Part shown: piece after piece, positions 27,201 to 42,200 of the stretch
Layout: every line of letters starts with the position of its first letter
Numbering within the stretch: the first letter of the stretch is position 1
Origin: Semisulcospira habei
Lineage: Eukaryota > Mollusca > Gastropoda > Semisulcospiridae
Direction of reading: 5' to 3'
DNA length: 64,000 nucleotides
Assembly (NCBI GenBank): GCA_036245525.1
Contig: BTPG01000008.1
Span: 34,798,850 to 34,862,849 of the forward strand
Notes under the pieces: generated by a model
The model's database searches: none
The model's input: only the letters and a program-made list of their open reading frames with translations
What the model was told of the DNA's origin: nothing
Made by a program: the position numbers and the translations under genes

Positions 27201-30200
27201 TAGAGTCCAATCCATGGTATGATCGGTTACACCGTACACAGCTGAAACGGGCTGTAAGCAGAGCTTACAACCAGTCCCTGTAAGCTAAGTGAACAGACTG
27301 GCCTGACATCACTGGGCACATGACCGGATAGGGAGGGAAGGGAGGCTACTCAGAGTACAGGGTTACGGCGCCCTTGGATCACCTCCCTTGTCATGTAGGT
27401 ACACAACACAATTTTTTGGCTGAAATTGTGTAAGCTAAGTGTACATTCCTGTCAGTAATGCAGTGATGTTGCTAGAAATTTTCAGCATAGGCCAATTGAC
27501 CGATTCAGTCACAAACCTTTAGGACATTTTGAAAATCTTTCGGCCACCATTTCGAGTCCAATGTCGATGGCTCTGCATCACTTTGATTTGTCACAGAGTC
27601 TGAGAGGTTGTTCCACTCTCTTTCTTCTTTTCTTCTTTTCTTTCTCTCCAACACCAAACGAGAGGAAGCGCTGGCCACTGATAACTTTTGGTTTCTTTTT
27701 CGGCGGCATTTCAAAAACGAAACATGGTAATGCCGGAAGCACGCCGTTAGCAACAAGGGGAGTTTCTCTCTCTCTCTCTGCTGATGCATTTGTCGCCTGC
27801 TTGGCGCTTCTGATACGCGATGCTTGACAATAACTCTTAACTCATAACACCTTTATTTATCCGATAGGAAATTAATATGGCCAGAAACAATAATAACGAA
27901 ACAGACATGAGACAAGCAAACAAAAAACGGACAAAGGGTGGCCGAATGAGGCGTAAAACCTTAGCAGGCATGCCTACTCTCAATTTGAAGTTTCAGTATT
28001 AGCTATTTGAAATTTCAGTAATACTATTACAATTTCAGTAACACTATTACTATTGTTATTATTTCTGCACTGTTTTTTAAAATAAAAATGACACGCACAC
28101 ACATCACTGACCAGGACACATATAGTTTGCACATCTCTGTAATGGGTTAAATAATGGTTGGGCACCCCCCCCCCCTCCTCCACTTAATTTTTTTTTAAAC
28201 TTGCACATTGCGAAATTTTCTGATCATTGCACTTAGGTCCCACCAAGTAAAAGCAAACACCGACAGGTTGGTTTAAACAAAGGGACGTAATTGAGCAAAT
28301 TGACCTAGTGTGCTTACTCCCCTTGTTATTGTTTTAATTTGACTAACTCCAACAGTTACTTTATTTCTAGATTTAAAAGGCAACTAATATTAATGATAAA
28401 TTAGGAAATCATATAAATTATTATTTTATGTACTAATTTAAAACAAAATGCAAAATAATTGCATTTTTTTGTCAGATTAGAATATCTTTTATTGTACAAC
28501 TTCACCCACAGCTTTAAACTAAAATAAACACTTGGATTATGTTAACAACGATATTTGGTCATTCACAGTTCTCCACCCCCCCCCCCCCCCCCTGGACGAA
28601 ATCAGCGAAAGCTGGAAGTCCCGATCCCTTTTTAAACATCATCATCATCATCATTCATAGTTCGACCTTCGTAATTCATATTTTCAAAAGGAATGCAGCG
28701 AACATCTCAATATGAAAGATAAAAGCTGAGCTGCGTAGCTGTGTCGTGTGCGATGGCTAATACAACCTGTCAGGGCCAACGAGTTTTTTTTTTGTGTGTG
28801 TGTGTGTTTCCGTATTTTCCGTAGCGCTAGCTCGATTTTTACATTTTTTACGCCTTAGGACAGCGGGCCGATCAGAACGTCACTCTTTCGGACATTTTGG
28901 AATTTTATCGGTGAATGGCCGATTTGCCGACGAAAACGACATCACTGGTAATGTTTTTGAGTCAACAATGGCGTAGGTCAGATCATGCACAGAGTTAAAA
29001 CTGTGCATTTAACCAGCCCAACCCATCTGCAAGAGGCATAAATTCTCATGAGCCCCTGCAACTTGCAGGGGCTCATGAGAATGTATGCCTCTTATTAGCA
29101 AGGAGTAGCAAGGAGTTACCAGTTTTATCTCCAGTTTGAGTAATCATCTGAGGCCAGCTTTATAACTGTTATGAGGACGACACATGTTGCAGTGATCAAG
29201 TGATGTAACAAAAGGGGCTCATCAGAATATACATCACATGCTCGCAATGATTGAAACCATTTGCACCTCTGTTCCCAGAAGTGGCCGAAAGGGGTTTGCT
29301 TTCTGACTTACGGGAGACAGGTTATGGAGCTCGACCCATTTTGTGTTTGTAGAACCAACGGGCACAGGACCAAAGTTGACGATAGCTTCAAGGTTGTCAC
29401 GCGTCAGGTTATTGGACGGCTTGCCTCTTGTTGATACCAGCAGGTGAGGATATTTACCTGGTAAACAATTGGAACAAATGCAATGAAAAAACTCACACCA
29501 ATAATATATACACATTCAGCAAATATCAACATGTCATAAACCTAAATCCTTAGGGTACATGGAAATTTAGCTCTAGGCGGAGGCATGGAATGTATGCCCC
29601 TGCAGAAACCGCAGTAAAATGAATTTTTCATTAAAATGCATTTTTTTGAAAAATACTTACCGATGGTATGACATTGTGGAAAAGCCCTTAGCTAGCCTAA
29701 TTTTAGCCAAAATTTGGTTGTGTCCGTATAAGGGGGTGTTGGCAGGAGTGGAGCGCCATAGACCCGGTCATGGCCTGAATAGTCTCCCCTTATTCCCACC
29801 CGGTACGAGAATACCCGTCATCCCTCAGTTTAGTTCCTTAGCGCACTTGAGGCAAGCGGGGTAGGTGGGAGGGTCCTTCGAGTCATACCATCGGTAAGTA
29901 TTTTTCAAAAAAATGCATTTTAATGAAAAATTCATTTGTTTTCTCAAAACACATTACCGATGGTATGACATTGTGGAATTCCGAAGAGGAGGTGGGTGCC
30001 GAAAAAACGCCCCTCCTGCCAACCGACCAACCCTCAGACCCGCTCTCCCGGAGCAAACTCCCGATAATTTTAGTTAAGATACCTGCGGCGCCTAGGGCGC
30101 CGGGAGGGAGTGTTGCTCTGTAGTGATGTCTCCCACCAGCGAGAGGTTCTGCCGCTGGGTGGAGAGGTCCCTCAGGTAGAAGCGGGCGCAAGTGGTCTCT

Positions 30201-33200
30201 GCTCGCCCTCTCATAGCCGCCACAAAGTCCTTGACTGCACCGGTGCTGTCGAAGCGGGACTTGCGGTCAAGGCTCTGACCTCGTGCGCCTCGATGTTCAA
30301 CATGTGGCTGCAACAGGTCGAGGTCCTGGAAGGCCGGGCGGATCACTCCCCGGAACCAGGAGGAGCAGGTCTGGGCTGAGATGTCACGTCTACCTGTGGA
30401 CAAAGGGAGAAACAGGTGTGTGCGTCCTCTGCGCAAGCTTGGTCCGGCGCAGGCCCACACGTAAGGCTCTCACCAGTTCCTATTGTCTGGTCTACCGAGT
30501 GGAGTCTCGTAAGGGCGGAAAGTCATCAGCGGTATGACAGCCAAGGCGACCACTACTTGGCCCCGAAGGCTGGTAACGTTAGCAGTTGCACGGCGCCTTC
30601 TGTCCGTACCTGACAGCAACCCGTGTGTGACACCAGCGCGTACGTTCACTGGCCCTGGAAGAGGTGGCTAGGCCACATGTAAGGTTCTCACCGGGGCCTT
30701 AAGTCTGTTCTCCCGGGTGGAGTCCGTACACACGCAGGGCGAAACATCTGTCGCCGTCAGGGAGGCCGCCTCTTGTCCAGGAAGATGTTCAGGTAGCAGT
30801 AGCATGAAGCCGGTTGTCTGGCACTGCAAGCAATCTGGGTGTGTGGGCAGCGCGCGTAGTGTACTGACCCTGGAGGTAGAGTCAAGGACCGCCAGGAAGC
30901 ACTTCTTCCTAGATACATCCGTCAAGCGCGTCATGTGCCGGGTTCTAAGGACGGGGTTGAGACCACGTAAGCCCCCATGGTAGATCACTCTTGGCCCACG
31001 CGAAGCAGTGATGGGCATCCAGACCGAAGAGAGCCTCCGAAATGCGAGGTCTTACAGCCACCCGGGTCTAATGAGCGTAATCACCTGTAGGTGTCGGCGA
31101 TCATGGTTAGATAGTCCCGAACAGTGAAAGGAGACCGTCCCTGGGCGTTGAATAGCCCGAGGAAGCATTCCGTCAGCTGGGGCTTCGCCATGTCCGGAGG
31201 GAAAGAAGGCTGTCGTCAGTCCCGTCACCCAGCGCTCGTCGTCTTCCCTCGCAACTCGAACGGTTGAGGGTCTGCGGGTTGTCTCGGTAGCATCCATGGC
31301 CGCCCTAGGGAAGCCTCTGTGGTAGAGGGCTTGCTGCACAATCTCCAGGTGTGTCGGAAGAGTTCAGGGCCCGGTTGTTATGGCGGCTGTTCCAGTTGCT
31401 AGAGCCTCGTGCGAGTAGTGGAGAGCTGCAGAGGGGGGGCATGTGGTAACGAGCTGACCTCGACTGGTGAAGAGACAAGCGCCCCCAAGCCAGGAAAACG
31501 CCCACCTACCTCCGCAAACCTGCAACAAAAGGGAATGTCGGACAACCACGCGTATAACGCAGCATTCAATCTCGATGCGAGCAGTGAAGTTAAAAGATCT
31601 GGCCACAGCGACGCCTCCCCGCGCCGCCGGTCTCAAGCGCACTAGCATCTCCCATAATTACACCCTCCTTCTCCAAGCAGAAGAGGTGTCAGGTTGAACG
31701 GCGATCCCCTAGCATGTCATGAGTCCTAAGCGAACTGAAGAAGGTAATGATAGTCGCTGCTAGTCTGCCCTGCTCCCGTCCTACTGGGAGTCCCACTCGA
31801 ACAGGACGACCACGCACTCCATCCTCGACGGGATCCATGCGAAGAAACACGTAGTACCTGTCCCGTAGCGTAGGCAGCCTAGTCGACGGCGAAGAGGGCA
31901 GAATCCCAGCCTACCGCCCGGCTTGCCAACTGGTTAGGACTTCGAACATCGAGTTGTCCCAAAGTCCTGGAGACGCACCGCTGCTCTCAAGTCTTTGTCT
32001 AGCATCTGGCAAGATGTCGAGGCACTTGTGTCGAGTCGATAGAACGAAGACCGTGCACCATATCCACCGACTAGTGTACGAGAAGAGTCGACCATACTGC
32101 CGCGGAACTGAGCTCCAACCACCTCTCGGGAACTAATTTTGCCAAGCTGTCGTCACGTCTAACTCCCGGTACTTGCGCCCCCGGCCGCAGGATCTCCAGT
32201 GCCGAGCGGGTAACTTCACAAGGAGCTATCGAGGGCAAGTCCATCTGCTCCAGTCAGGCGCCGCAGCATGCCGGAACTCCAAGTCGTCTCCACCCAGGCA
32301 AACGAACGCTTCCGCTAGGTCCCGAAGCTGTCATCTTAGAAGAAGAAGACCGTAGTGCTTGGTCGCCGCTGACCACGGCTAGGCCAATGCGAAGTGGAGG
32401 GTAGCACCCCGCCGGAAGAAGGATACGACGAGCCGAGAACTCGTCTCAGCAGGGGCTTAATCTGAACTGTGTGCGCTACCCCCGATGTAGACCGAAGTCG
32501 GCCCCTGCAGTGAGGTCGGTCGGACCAGTCCTCAACCCGCGCTGACCTCTATGAAGGTAGACTGCTACTTGGTAGTCATCAATCGCACGCCTGGAGAAAG
32601 CTGCCACTGACGTTCCCGGGACTGTGTCGTCGGCGTCACAAAACGTCGCCTCCGTCCCTCGGATGTAAGCCACAAATCCGGTGCAGCAGAAGAACTGCGC
32701 CTCCGCAGAAGAGTGGTCCCTGCCAAAACTGTCCGACGGTCTGCGATGACCGCGTGCCTGTCCTGCATCAATGTTCCTGGAAGACTGCTACATCCAGCGG
32801 TGTAAGCAGCGTGTATCGGCTGTGCCAGAGTCCTTGTTAGGCTCCTTGTCGGTCTGCCAGGGGGGCCAGGGAAGTTGTCCATCGCGCGGTGCCCTGCGTG
32901 GCCGACTCTTCAACGCGGTAGGCCGCGAGAAAGTGTGCAGGACGGTATCCCGAATCATCAGATCACAGTCTGTAGCCGCAGCGAAGCGGTGGCAGCGGAA
33001 GAGAAGTAGGATCACAAAGTTGAAGCCACCAGTGCCTCCCCCGGCGCCCTGAAGCGGAGACAGAAGCCGGCGACAAGAATCCGGCACCCGAACGGATGAG
33101 GAAGGGACTTGAAATGCTTGGACGCGATGAGGGGACCTGCTTCGTCTAAAGCCCGAGGAGGCTCCCTCCTCTATCTCCACGCAGAAGGCGGCGAATCCAA

Positions 33201-36200
33201 GATCTCTCGGAACCGCGAGCGTAGCGACGTGGAGTAGCTATCATCGCCCAGCCACGGCGAACGACGTACTCTGGAATCAAGCGGAAAAGTCGTCTGTCTC
33301 GCACGCAGGAGAAGGGATGTCTAACTGCTCCGAAGTCCGGGGGACCCCGGGCGGCGGCGATCCAACGAAGGTGGACCCAGCACTTGGAAGGGACAGCGTA
33401 GCCTCAGAGGGCCGGTCCCACGAACTCGAACGGCGACGAAGATACTTCGGAGCGCCTGTCTTCCCGATGTGTAGCGACCCAACGGAACTGGGACGTCGTC
33501 TCCTGATCCTCTCGTACCCCTGGTCTCTGTGTAGTGAGCACATGCTTCCGAAGTCAGGCGAACTGAAAGATTGTGACCTATTGCCGGGAACGGAATCCCA
33601 TCGTGAAGTCGTCTCTCTGCACTGCATGTAGAGCGGGCTCTCGTCTGCACGGTCGGGGCGAGGCGTGGCCCAACATCACTGAGCCGGGATCTTGTCGTGT
33701 GAAGTGCAGCGGTCCTGTAGCACTTGCGGTTGCCGCAAGCCGTAGAAAGTGCCGGTGTAACCACGACGGGAGATGGCGCCAACGCGTGTATAGCCCGGGC
33801 GAGGGCGCCCCAAATAATCATAATCATAATAAAAAATTAATTAATTAATGCTTATTGAAAGAGCTTTATGTGATTGTAATTGCCCTTTCAGGGATAAATC
33901 AAGGTATTTGCATTAAATTGAACTATGAGAGTCAGAATACCACTCTGTGTCTCATCTCCATTTTCTCAAAACTGAAGTAATCGGTTCAGTGGTTCCAGGG
34001 TTATAGCCCCTTTAAGGATAAGAGGTGTTGCGCCCCAGCGGTCTGGCGAAACCGCTGCGCAGCTGGGAATGCAACATTTTAACACCTGTGGCAAAAGGGT
34101 TAAAACGCCTAGCTTGAAAGAAAGGCACTAGGTGCCCTAAAACGACAACAAACGAATCCCAATCTTGCACGCTACCGCGCAATATATGCTCTCACAACCC
34201 AGTCGTCACTGACCTGAGGCCGAGCTGTCGTCTCTAGGGCAGTACCCGCCGTCAGTGGGTCTGGGCGTGCCTCTCCGTTCGTCACGGTAAGGGGAACCTT
34301 AGGAGGGCCCTCCGCGTTAGTATGCGACAGTAGCTAACTGGCCCGTGACGTCATTGTCCCGGCGGGAGTGGACGAGTCTCGTGGCAAACCGTGCGACTCC
34401 CAGTACGTGGCCGCTTCTGCATGTCGCCTTGGCCCCACAGAACTGGTCCGCCGTAAGCAGTCTCTGCGTGTATCAGTGTAACCACTCGAGTCCGAAGGGT
34501 TACCCGCCTGAGAGCGGTAGCGGCGACCAGAAACCCGACGAGGCGACGGCCGTCGTCTCTCCGGGTTGCGTCTTGATAGTGGGTTGGGTCTACTGAACTA
34601 ACACAGTGGAAGAGATCGGAATGTCTCCACTAACCTGTGATCTAGGCGAGGATCGAGCCCTGGCATCTGGTTCGTCCGTCCGTCGTGTTTCCACTCTGGG
34701 CTGTCGGAGGGTGGAAGAGTGGTCATCTCTCGAGGCCGTGTCCCGGTGAAACGAGTCTCGTGTGTCACCGCGTGACTACTTGTACGTGGTCGTTCCCGCC
34801 TGTCATGTCTGCGATCCGCCATGTGTGTCTGGACTGGTAGCGTCGTAGATTTGGTTGCCGACGCCAGTCCGGGGGAAGGATCCTGTTGTCTGCCTCCTCC
34901 AGAGGCGTACAGACTGTAATCCCTTCCGCTGACATGGGTTCGGGCTCCGGTCTCATGGTCGCCACGGTAAGGGTAACCTCAGTGGGGCCCTCCGCGATAG
35001 TATGCGACTTGCCAGCTTTCTTTGTTCGGGACGCCTTAGCCACTGGTACCGGCTTGGTTCCCGTCTTGGTACTCCGCACCGGGTCTGTCAGTCGTTCCCT
35101 GACAGGAGTCGGTCGTTCTCGGCGGTAAAAGCCCCACAGCTGCGACCATCTTTCTTCCAGCCATGGGGCGCACACCACACACGTATTGTTCGAATCGCAA
35201 CCAGCACAGGGTAGGCAGACTGCATGCACGTCCGATGGCCACTGAAAGTCGCCACACAACGTGCCGGTACGAACCTGGTATCTGTAACAAGAGGGTACAA
35301 TGAAGAAACGAGCGAGCGTGGCCTCCGAGGTCACGCAAAATAAAAACGCGCGCGATGACGAAACGAACCTCATCGAATTCGAAAGAGTACAGCGCGTGCC
35401 TACGCTCGGCGCTCCTTCCCACCCTAGAGCGCCGGTCGAGGGCATTCACCGAGATATTACCTGTCCATGGCGACAAACGGTAGCAAACCCACGTCTCAGT
35501 CTCCACCGAAGTGGACCCACTGTCCGCCGGTTGCAGAAACTCGTCGCCAGTCACGACCGGCCAGGCTCCGAAGTCTCGTCACAGCGCCAGTCGAGTGAGC
35601 TCGAAGTCCCAAAGCTAACTCGTCGGCAAGAGAGTCCCCAAGTCGACGACAGAGAACCGGCCCAGCAGAGAGCACAAGCAGTCCCAACCGACTCAAGCTC
35701 CACAGTACACAAGTTCCAAGTACAAAGTCCAAGCTCACAACCACCAAGGTCAGAAGACCGGTCCAAGATCAAACGCAGAGCACGAACAGACACAACCTTC
35801 CTAGTGCTAGCTAAGAACTAAACTGAGGGATGACGGGTATTCTCGTACCGGGTGGGAATAAGGGGAGACTATTCAGGCCATGACCGGGTCTATGGCGCTC
35901 CACTCCTGCCAACACCCCCTTATACGGACACAACCAAATTTTGGCTAAAATTAGGCTAGCTAAGGGCTTTTCCACAATGTCATACCATCGGTAATGTGTT
36001 TTGAGAAAACAAATGTGGTCTTCTTTGCAGATGGGCAGAAGTTCCTTCTCTTCCTCCAGTGTTGCCAATGGTGTGCTGAAGAGGTCGCCTAGACGAAACA
36101 GCTGTTCACATTGGCTTAATATCTAGACGCCCCCTTAGAGGACCTAGATTTAAATTTCCATGCACCAAGGGGCTGGAAATCCAGTGGATATGATACGCCC

Positions 36201-39200
36201 CCCTTTGGGGGGGTGGGGGGCTTCCATATGCATTGCTTCCAGTCACTTTCCTATCTTTTTTGTGTGCTTTGACCAAAAGTAGATCTATGATCATTGGTGG
36301 ATCATGCACAATTCTCCCCCCTGACAGTGCTTTTTCCTACTCACTTGATAGTTTCTCCTAAATAACAAGCACTGGCAGTCAACCCTTTTGATCCAAATTT
36401 TTGTTGTAATAAATATCCACAGATCAAAATGTTTGTAGTTAAAGTAATAAGTGATGAAAAAGTTTGGGTAGACCTCTGAAAAGGTGTTGTTATGCCTGGC
36501 TTGTGTTATATCCAACAATGTTACAAGCATGTCCATTGAACATAGAACATATTGTGTGGTGAACTTCAGTCTGTGTTTGTAACATTATCTGAGAAATGCC
36601 ACTGTTGAATTAAATTGAAGTGTATCACAAAGAGACAACAAAAGGTGGACAGACTGATAAGTATATATTGGATGGATTTATTTCTCTGTACTTTTGTTAA
36701 CCCATTTAGCCCCAACGTCCTACAGCAGGAGATATTGGTAGTGCCAGATTAGCTTGGCGCCTGAAGGCACTACCAATGAATTATCATGGTCAGTCTGTCT
36801 CCTGCAAGTGTTAATTAGTCTTTCCATAACACCTCCGAAGTTTGGGAAATGCAGCTGTGGGGTTAAATGGGTTAAGATGAAGTGTATGATGGAGAGACAA
36901 CAAACGTTGGACAGACTGTGATATGTATTGGATGGCTTTATTTCTCTATACAAATTTGTTAACCCTTTGGCATTCAGTAGTGCTTTTCGCCCTGGTGATT
37001 TCTGCAGGAATGACTTCGACAAATGTGCTTTCAACAGCCAAAGGGCCAACAGACGAGTGCCAAAAAAAGAAAGTGCAATATGAAATGACAAAAACAGCAC
37101 AACATAAAAGGATGCAGTCCCAGCAAAGAAAACCAACTCACCAATACCCTTTAGGGTGACTGTGACTGATTGCTTCTTGTCCATTCCATACAAACACAGG
37201 GCCTCTAGCTCATACACTGCAGCCATCTAAAAACAGAGATATTTAGTCAGGTCAGTCACAGTACAGCAGAACCTGTTTTGAGTTACCACCCTTATGAAAC
37301 ACCTAAATGATGGTCATCAATAACAGGTGACACTTTATTGTATCTTTGCGCATGTTTCATTCAAAGCGTGTTTCTTTCTTGTCCATTCAAAGCATGTTTC
37401 TTTCTTTCTTGTTCAACCCATTTAGCCCCAACCCCCTGCAACAGGGGATGGATCGGCTATGATAATTCAAGGGTAGCGCCAGATTAGCTTGGCATCGACA
37501 GGCGCCAATCTAATCTGGCACTACCCTTGAATTATCACGGTCGATCCATCTCCTACAGCTGGTACATAGTCGTTAGGTGACACCTCCAAAACGTGGCTGT
37601 GGGGCTAAAGGGGTTAATTCTCTTTAAAACTACTTACTATAGGAATGCCTAAAACCATGCATGCAAAGTTACCCTTCATACAACATATCGTCAAGACCAG
37701 CTGACAAGGTGTTAGCATGTGAATCAACAAGAAACATGGATTGTCAGCAAAATCTCACAACTCACCTCGGGTCTGAAAGTAGCATAGAAATGACAAGAAG
37801 AATTGAACTTGATGAAGGCTTCCGGCGGTTCGATGGTAAATGGTGCTTCTGTCAGCCATGATACTGTTGTATCCAGGTCCCTAACACAGAAAGACAGTGA
37901 AGCATTAATATGCAATATTGGCATGCTTTTCATTAAAAAAAAAAAAAGTATTCTTATGAACATCGTCAACAATGAAACCAGACCAATATTGGCACGATAT
38001 CAAAAGTAACTCTGGGAAAACTTTCAATGGGTGGAGTTTCATGCACATGGGCCTTTTCGAGAACATAAATCTCATCTTGACCAAACTGACCTGTCCTTAA
38101 TTGAATGGCGATCTTAAAAATAATGATATCTGTAAAAAAAAAAAAATTCTAATACTGACAGAATTGCACATTGTGGAGAAAATGACTCCACAGTATCCTG
38201 GTGTCAAGCTAGATCAGGCACAACCCTACAGATACCAAGACTAATGCACTCAAACAGTTGAATGTTATCGATCTGAGTACCACCACTCCACTCCACAATG
38301 AGCATGCAGTTAACACATACACTGAGCCTCAAGACTGAAAGCGTGGAGTTGTCTCCAGCAAACTACATAACTGGGGAAAGATTTACCATGAAAGTTCAAG
38401 GGTGATGGCGGAATAGTTTGGCGCCAAGCTATTCTGACACCACCCTTGAACTATCATGGTCGATCCACACATTGCTCTAGTGTGTCAGGGGTAACTGGGT
38501 CAAAGTTACGGCTGTAATGATGTTCTTACCCATTGTTGATGACCTCAAACGTGACATCGACAAAGTCCTGAGATGCACACATGTTGAAGTTGAGAGTGTC
38601 GGGCACAGTGATGTCGTACACCGGCAGCACTGCAAACAGTGGCACGGAAAACTCTCCTTCCTGAAACAAACCAACAACAATAAAATAATTGTACAATCTT
38701 TGGATAAAACCTCCAAATATTCATTTGTTTCCTCAAAAACTTTACCGATGCCATTACTATAAGGAACTGTCTCTTAGCTTACATAATTTTAGCCAAAAAC
38801 TTACGATGTGTACCTATAGGGCCAAGGGAGGCAACCTAGGGGTGCCGTGACCAGGACCCTGAGTAGCCTCCGTCCCACCCCATATGGGTAACTGCCCTGT
38901 GCAGACACGCCAGTTTATTCTCTTAGCTTACGGAATACAGACGTGTGTTAGCCTGCTGCAGTGTTTAGCCTACGGCTGTGTATGGTTCTGCACCGGTTGT
39001 ACCTTCGAATTGGAGACTTGGTTCCCGGCTGTGTATTAGTAGCCTTGCCTCGGGAGCTCTTGAACTGTTGTTACTTGTGTGCTTCTTCTTCTGGTGCTCT
39101 GAAAGCACGTGAGGATGTGAAGTGCAGACGTGCGTTCGCCCTCTGCAGTTTCCCTACGGCTGTGTAGGGTTCTGCGTCAGTTGTGCCTGCGACTTGGAGC

Positions 39201-42200
39201 CTCGGTTCCCGGCTGTGTGTTTTTGCACTCGGGTGCCTTGAACTGTTGTTACTTCTGTGGTTCTTCTATGGGTGCCATTGGACAAGTTCGCATGTTTACC
39301 GGACCTCTGGGACTTCCGTCGCGGACTTGGCGCCCTTGCCCGACGTATGTGGCCCCCGGCTCCTTGGTGTGGCGCTCCCGCTTTCTGCGTGTCAGGTTTT
39401 TCCCTCCCCCCCAGCCTCTGGATGGCTAGGTAAGGTCTCAGTGTGTGCCAGCGACTGGCGGCCCTGGCACCGGGCAGCGGCATCACTGTTGTGATTTTTT
39501 TTGCTTACTCATCGGAGTTTTGCGTGCACGGGTGCACTCCTGATGTGGCGTAGCAGCCAGGACCGGTCGTTTCTTGATGATGATGATGTCCACCGGTTAT
39601 GCGCATCTACTCCATGCTAGCAGCATGCTCAGTGCATAAATAAATAAATGAATAAAACAATAAAAACAACACGCAACTTCTGGTGCACCGTAGTCCTTTT
39701 AGCCTATACATATGATATCAAGCATCCCTGTAGGAAGGCCCTGGCTTGTTATAAGCACTGTCAAATGCATCATTAGCAACTGATGCCGGCGGCGAGTGCT
39801 GTCCCCATTAAGAGGCGGTCAGCCATAGAAAGGGCTACTGGGATAGGTGCTTATATAGGTGCTTATTATGATATGCTGTTGCAGTTGTCAAGTCTGCACC
39901 TGCACCTGATGTGGCGATTTCCAGTGGCCGAGTGATACGCATGCAGTGTGCCTCTCCTGCACCCCTTGTGCCTCCGGTCGCGCCTGCGATGTCTGCGCGC
40001 CCTGGTTAGAGGAGCTGGTCCCAGCTCTGGAGCTGCTACTGGCGTGAACGTCCACCGCAGCCTCACGAATGCCTCGGCCCCTGACCGACGAAGAAGCACC
40101 CACACTGCTGTTGGGGGACAGCATAGGAAGGATCCCCCCTTGCGCACCAACTCGCTCGAATCTGGTCCGCAGCGAGTTTGCTTGGCCCACTTTGCAGAAA
40201 ACAAATGGCTGCCAAGCCCTGACGTTGGGGGACCTACTCTCCCCTTGTGCACCAGCTCGCTCGAGCCTGGCCCGCAGCGAGCTAGCTCGCCCCGCCTTGC
40301 GGAACACAAGCATCACAAGGAAAGAGAAAGCAGTAAACCACGCACCGTCCTGATGCCGGACCTTCGGCATCATCTTGCAGCCCACGACAGGCGACCCCTG
40401 GAACGGACACAGCTTGGACCTTGGATGCCTGCTCGCGCGTTTGGAGCCCCGGTCGACACGTTCCTTCACGGACTACGGTCAGGAGCCAGCAGTTCCACGG
40501 CTCCGCGATCCCGGACCCTCAGCGTCATCGCCCGCCCCGCTCCTCGGTCTCTGCCCGTATTTTCTGCACTCCCCCTCCCAGCGACCAGGTCAGCGTCGGG
40601 TTCCTTGTTTCCTGACACCTCGACCTTGGCCTCGGACTTCCCCGCAGGTCTCGGAGGATTCCTGCTCGCCCCCTCGCACTCGCTCTCCTCGGATTCGCTC
40701 CTCGTCACGGCGGAGCCCGCCACCTTGCATCCTCAGCACCGGCCTCCCGTGCCTCCCGAGGATGATGACGCCCTCAGCGTTTTCCCGGACGATTCCACTT
40801 CAGCGCTCCTTAGCCGTTCGGCCTCCCCTCCCACATGCTTGTCGGATGCTCCTTCGGCGCTGACAGCCCTTCTGACAACTAGGTCGGAGACTCTTCGCTC
40901 CCTGGTTGAGGAGGCACACCTTGTCACTTCTTTTCTTTCTTCCCCGCCCCCCCCCCCCAACCCCCCCCCAGAGGAAGCTCGGCCTGGTGGATGCTGATCG
41001 CCCTTCCGGGAGGTTCAGATCCTTGCTGCAACCCCCGGGGTTCCGGGATCCTCGTGATGCCTTCTCCGATCTCCTACAGCAGGGCTCCAGTGTGGATGGG
41101 GTCTTCTTCTTCTTCTCCGATGGCCGGCTGATTTGGTTATCGCCTTTCACCAAGTTGGTACGTCGGTCATTCGCAGAGCTTCGCTAATGCCCTCCCAGAG
41201 GTGGACCCTCCAGCACAGCTACGTGGAGGTGGACTTCACGCTTCACAGCGTTGCATCCCACCGGGTCTGGAATGGACAGCGTCCCTCTTCCGCAACGCCC
41301 TCACCTGTGCAGGAGTTCTCGACATGGCTACGCAAGCTGTCATCTCTCGTGTGGAGGAGGCCTGGCACCCGTCAATCACACTGCTGTTAGGGGACCTCCT
41401 TGCCTTAGCCCTGGCCACCCGGGTGGCTTACCATGCTTCCGTCAGCACCATGGCTGCTGCCGCGTTTGCGGCCTGCTACGCCGAACCTACGGAGGTAGCT
41501 GCTACTGGCCCCTTTCAGCGTACTGCTCCACTTCGATCCCGACAGATGCTGCAGGACGTGAACAGGGACCTCTGGCCCGCCCGCGCCGTCTCCACCCGGT
41601 TTCAAGCTGCCCACAGGCCGTGCGTCTCGCCCAGTGGACTGTTGGACCCTCCTCTCGCCTGCCCTCCAGGCGTGGGGCCGCCCACCCTCCAGGCATGGGG
41701 CCGCCTGCCCCTGCCGCCGGACGTCCCCGGCAGCCCTCCATCCCTGGCCGCCTCCTGCGACGCAGCCTTGTGCGGACTTCCGTCCCTTCGGACCGGCTCA
41801 GGCAGCCGCTCTACGAGGAGAGATCGCAGAAGGACGCCACGGAGGTGGTGCCGCGTCACGGCTTTCCAGCCTTCTACAGCTGGTCTCCTTCAGGTCTCCA
41901 AGCCCGGAGGCAAGCGGCGCCCTATCTTCAACCTCTCGGCGCTGAACAGGTTCATCGCCGCGCCGATCTTCCGCATGGAATCCGCCAGAGCCCTTCGGTC
42001 CTGAGCCTGGACTTTCGCTCGCTTCCGGCTTGTGCCCGTTCACCAGGTCTCCAGATGCCTTCGGTGGCGTGGTCTACCAGTTGCGGGCTCTTCCTTTGGC
42101 CTCAACCTCAGCCCCTGGGTTTTCATCTGCATCATGGGTGGCGTCGTTGCCAAAGCCAGACGGACGTCCCCGAGCCCAATTTCGTATTCCTTGACAATCT

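Larger units (their letters stand above)
21016..27460 (-). mobile_element. DIRS-type retroelement 1 (minus)
   Basis: About 6.4 kb in CFAP65 intron 6. Left inverted repeat 21016-21250 matches, inverted, 27290-27460 (GACAGGAATGTACACTTAGC, GACAAGGGAGGTGATCCAAG). An internal complementary region at about 21275-21360 joins the two end sequences (AAAAATTCATTTGTTTCC), the hallmark of DIRS elements that replicate through a circular intermediate. Gene order on the minus strand: gag-like, RT/RNase H, tyrosine recombinase. Stops and frameshifts make it inactive. Confidence 0.85.
29619..36014 (-). mobile_element. DIRS-type retroelement 2 (minus, strongly decayed)
   Basis: About 6.4 kb in CFAP65 intron 5. 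Terminal inverted repeats of about 200 bp (29640-29845 and 35815-36000; GGGATGACGGGTATTCTCGT in one, its complement in the other). Internal complementary region 29880-29985. Between them the GC-rich interior keeps recognisable tyrosine recombinase and gag pieces. The RT core between about 31.5 and 32.7 kb is not recognisable. A low-GC block at 33810-34150 looks like a later insertion. Confidence 0.82.

Noticed and set aside
132..29093. Repeated 66-bp palindromes as a CRISPR-like array
   Set aside because: Copies are kilobases apart with no regular spacers, in an intron-containing animal gene.
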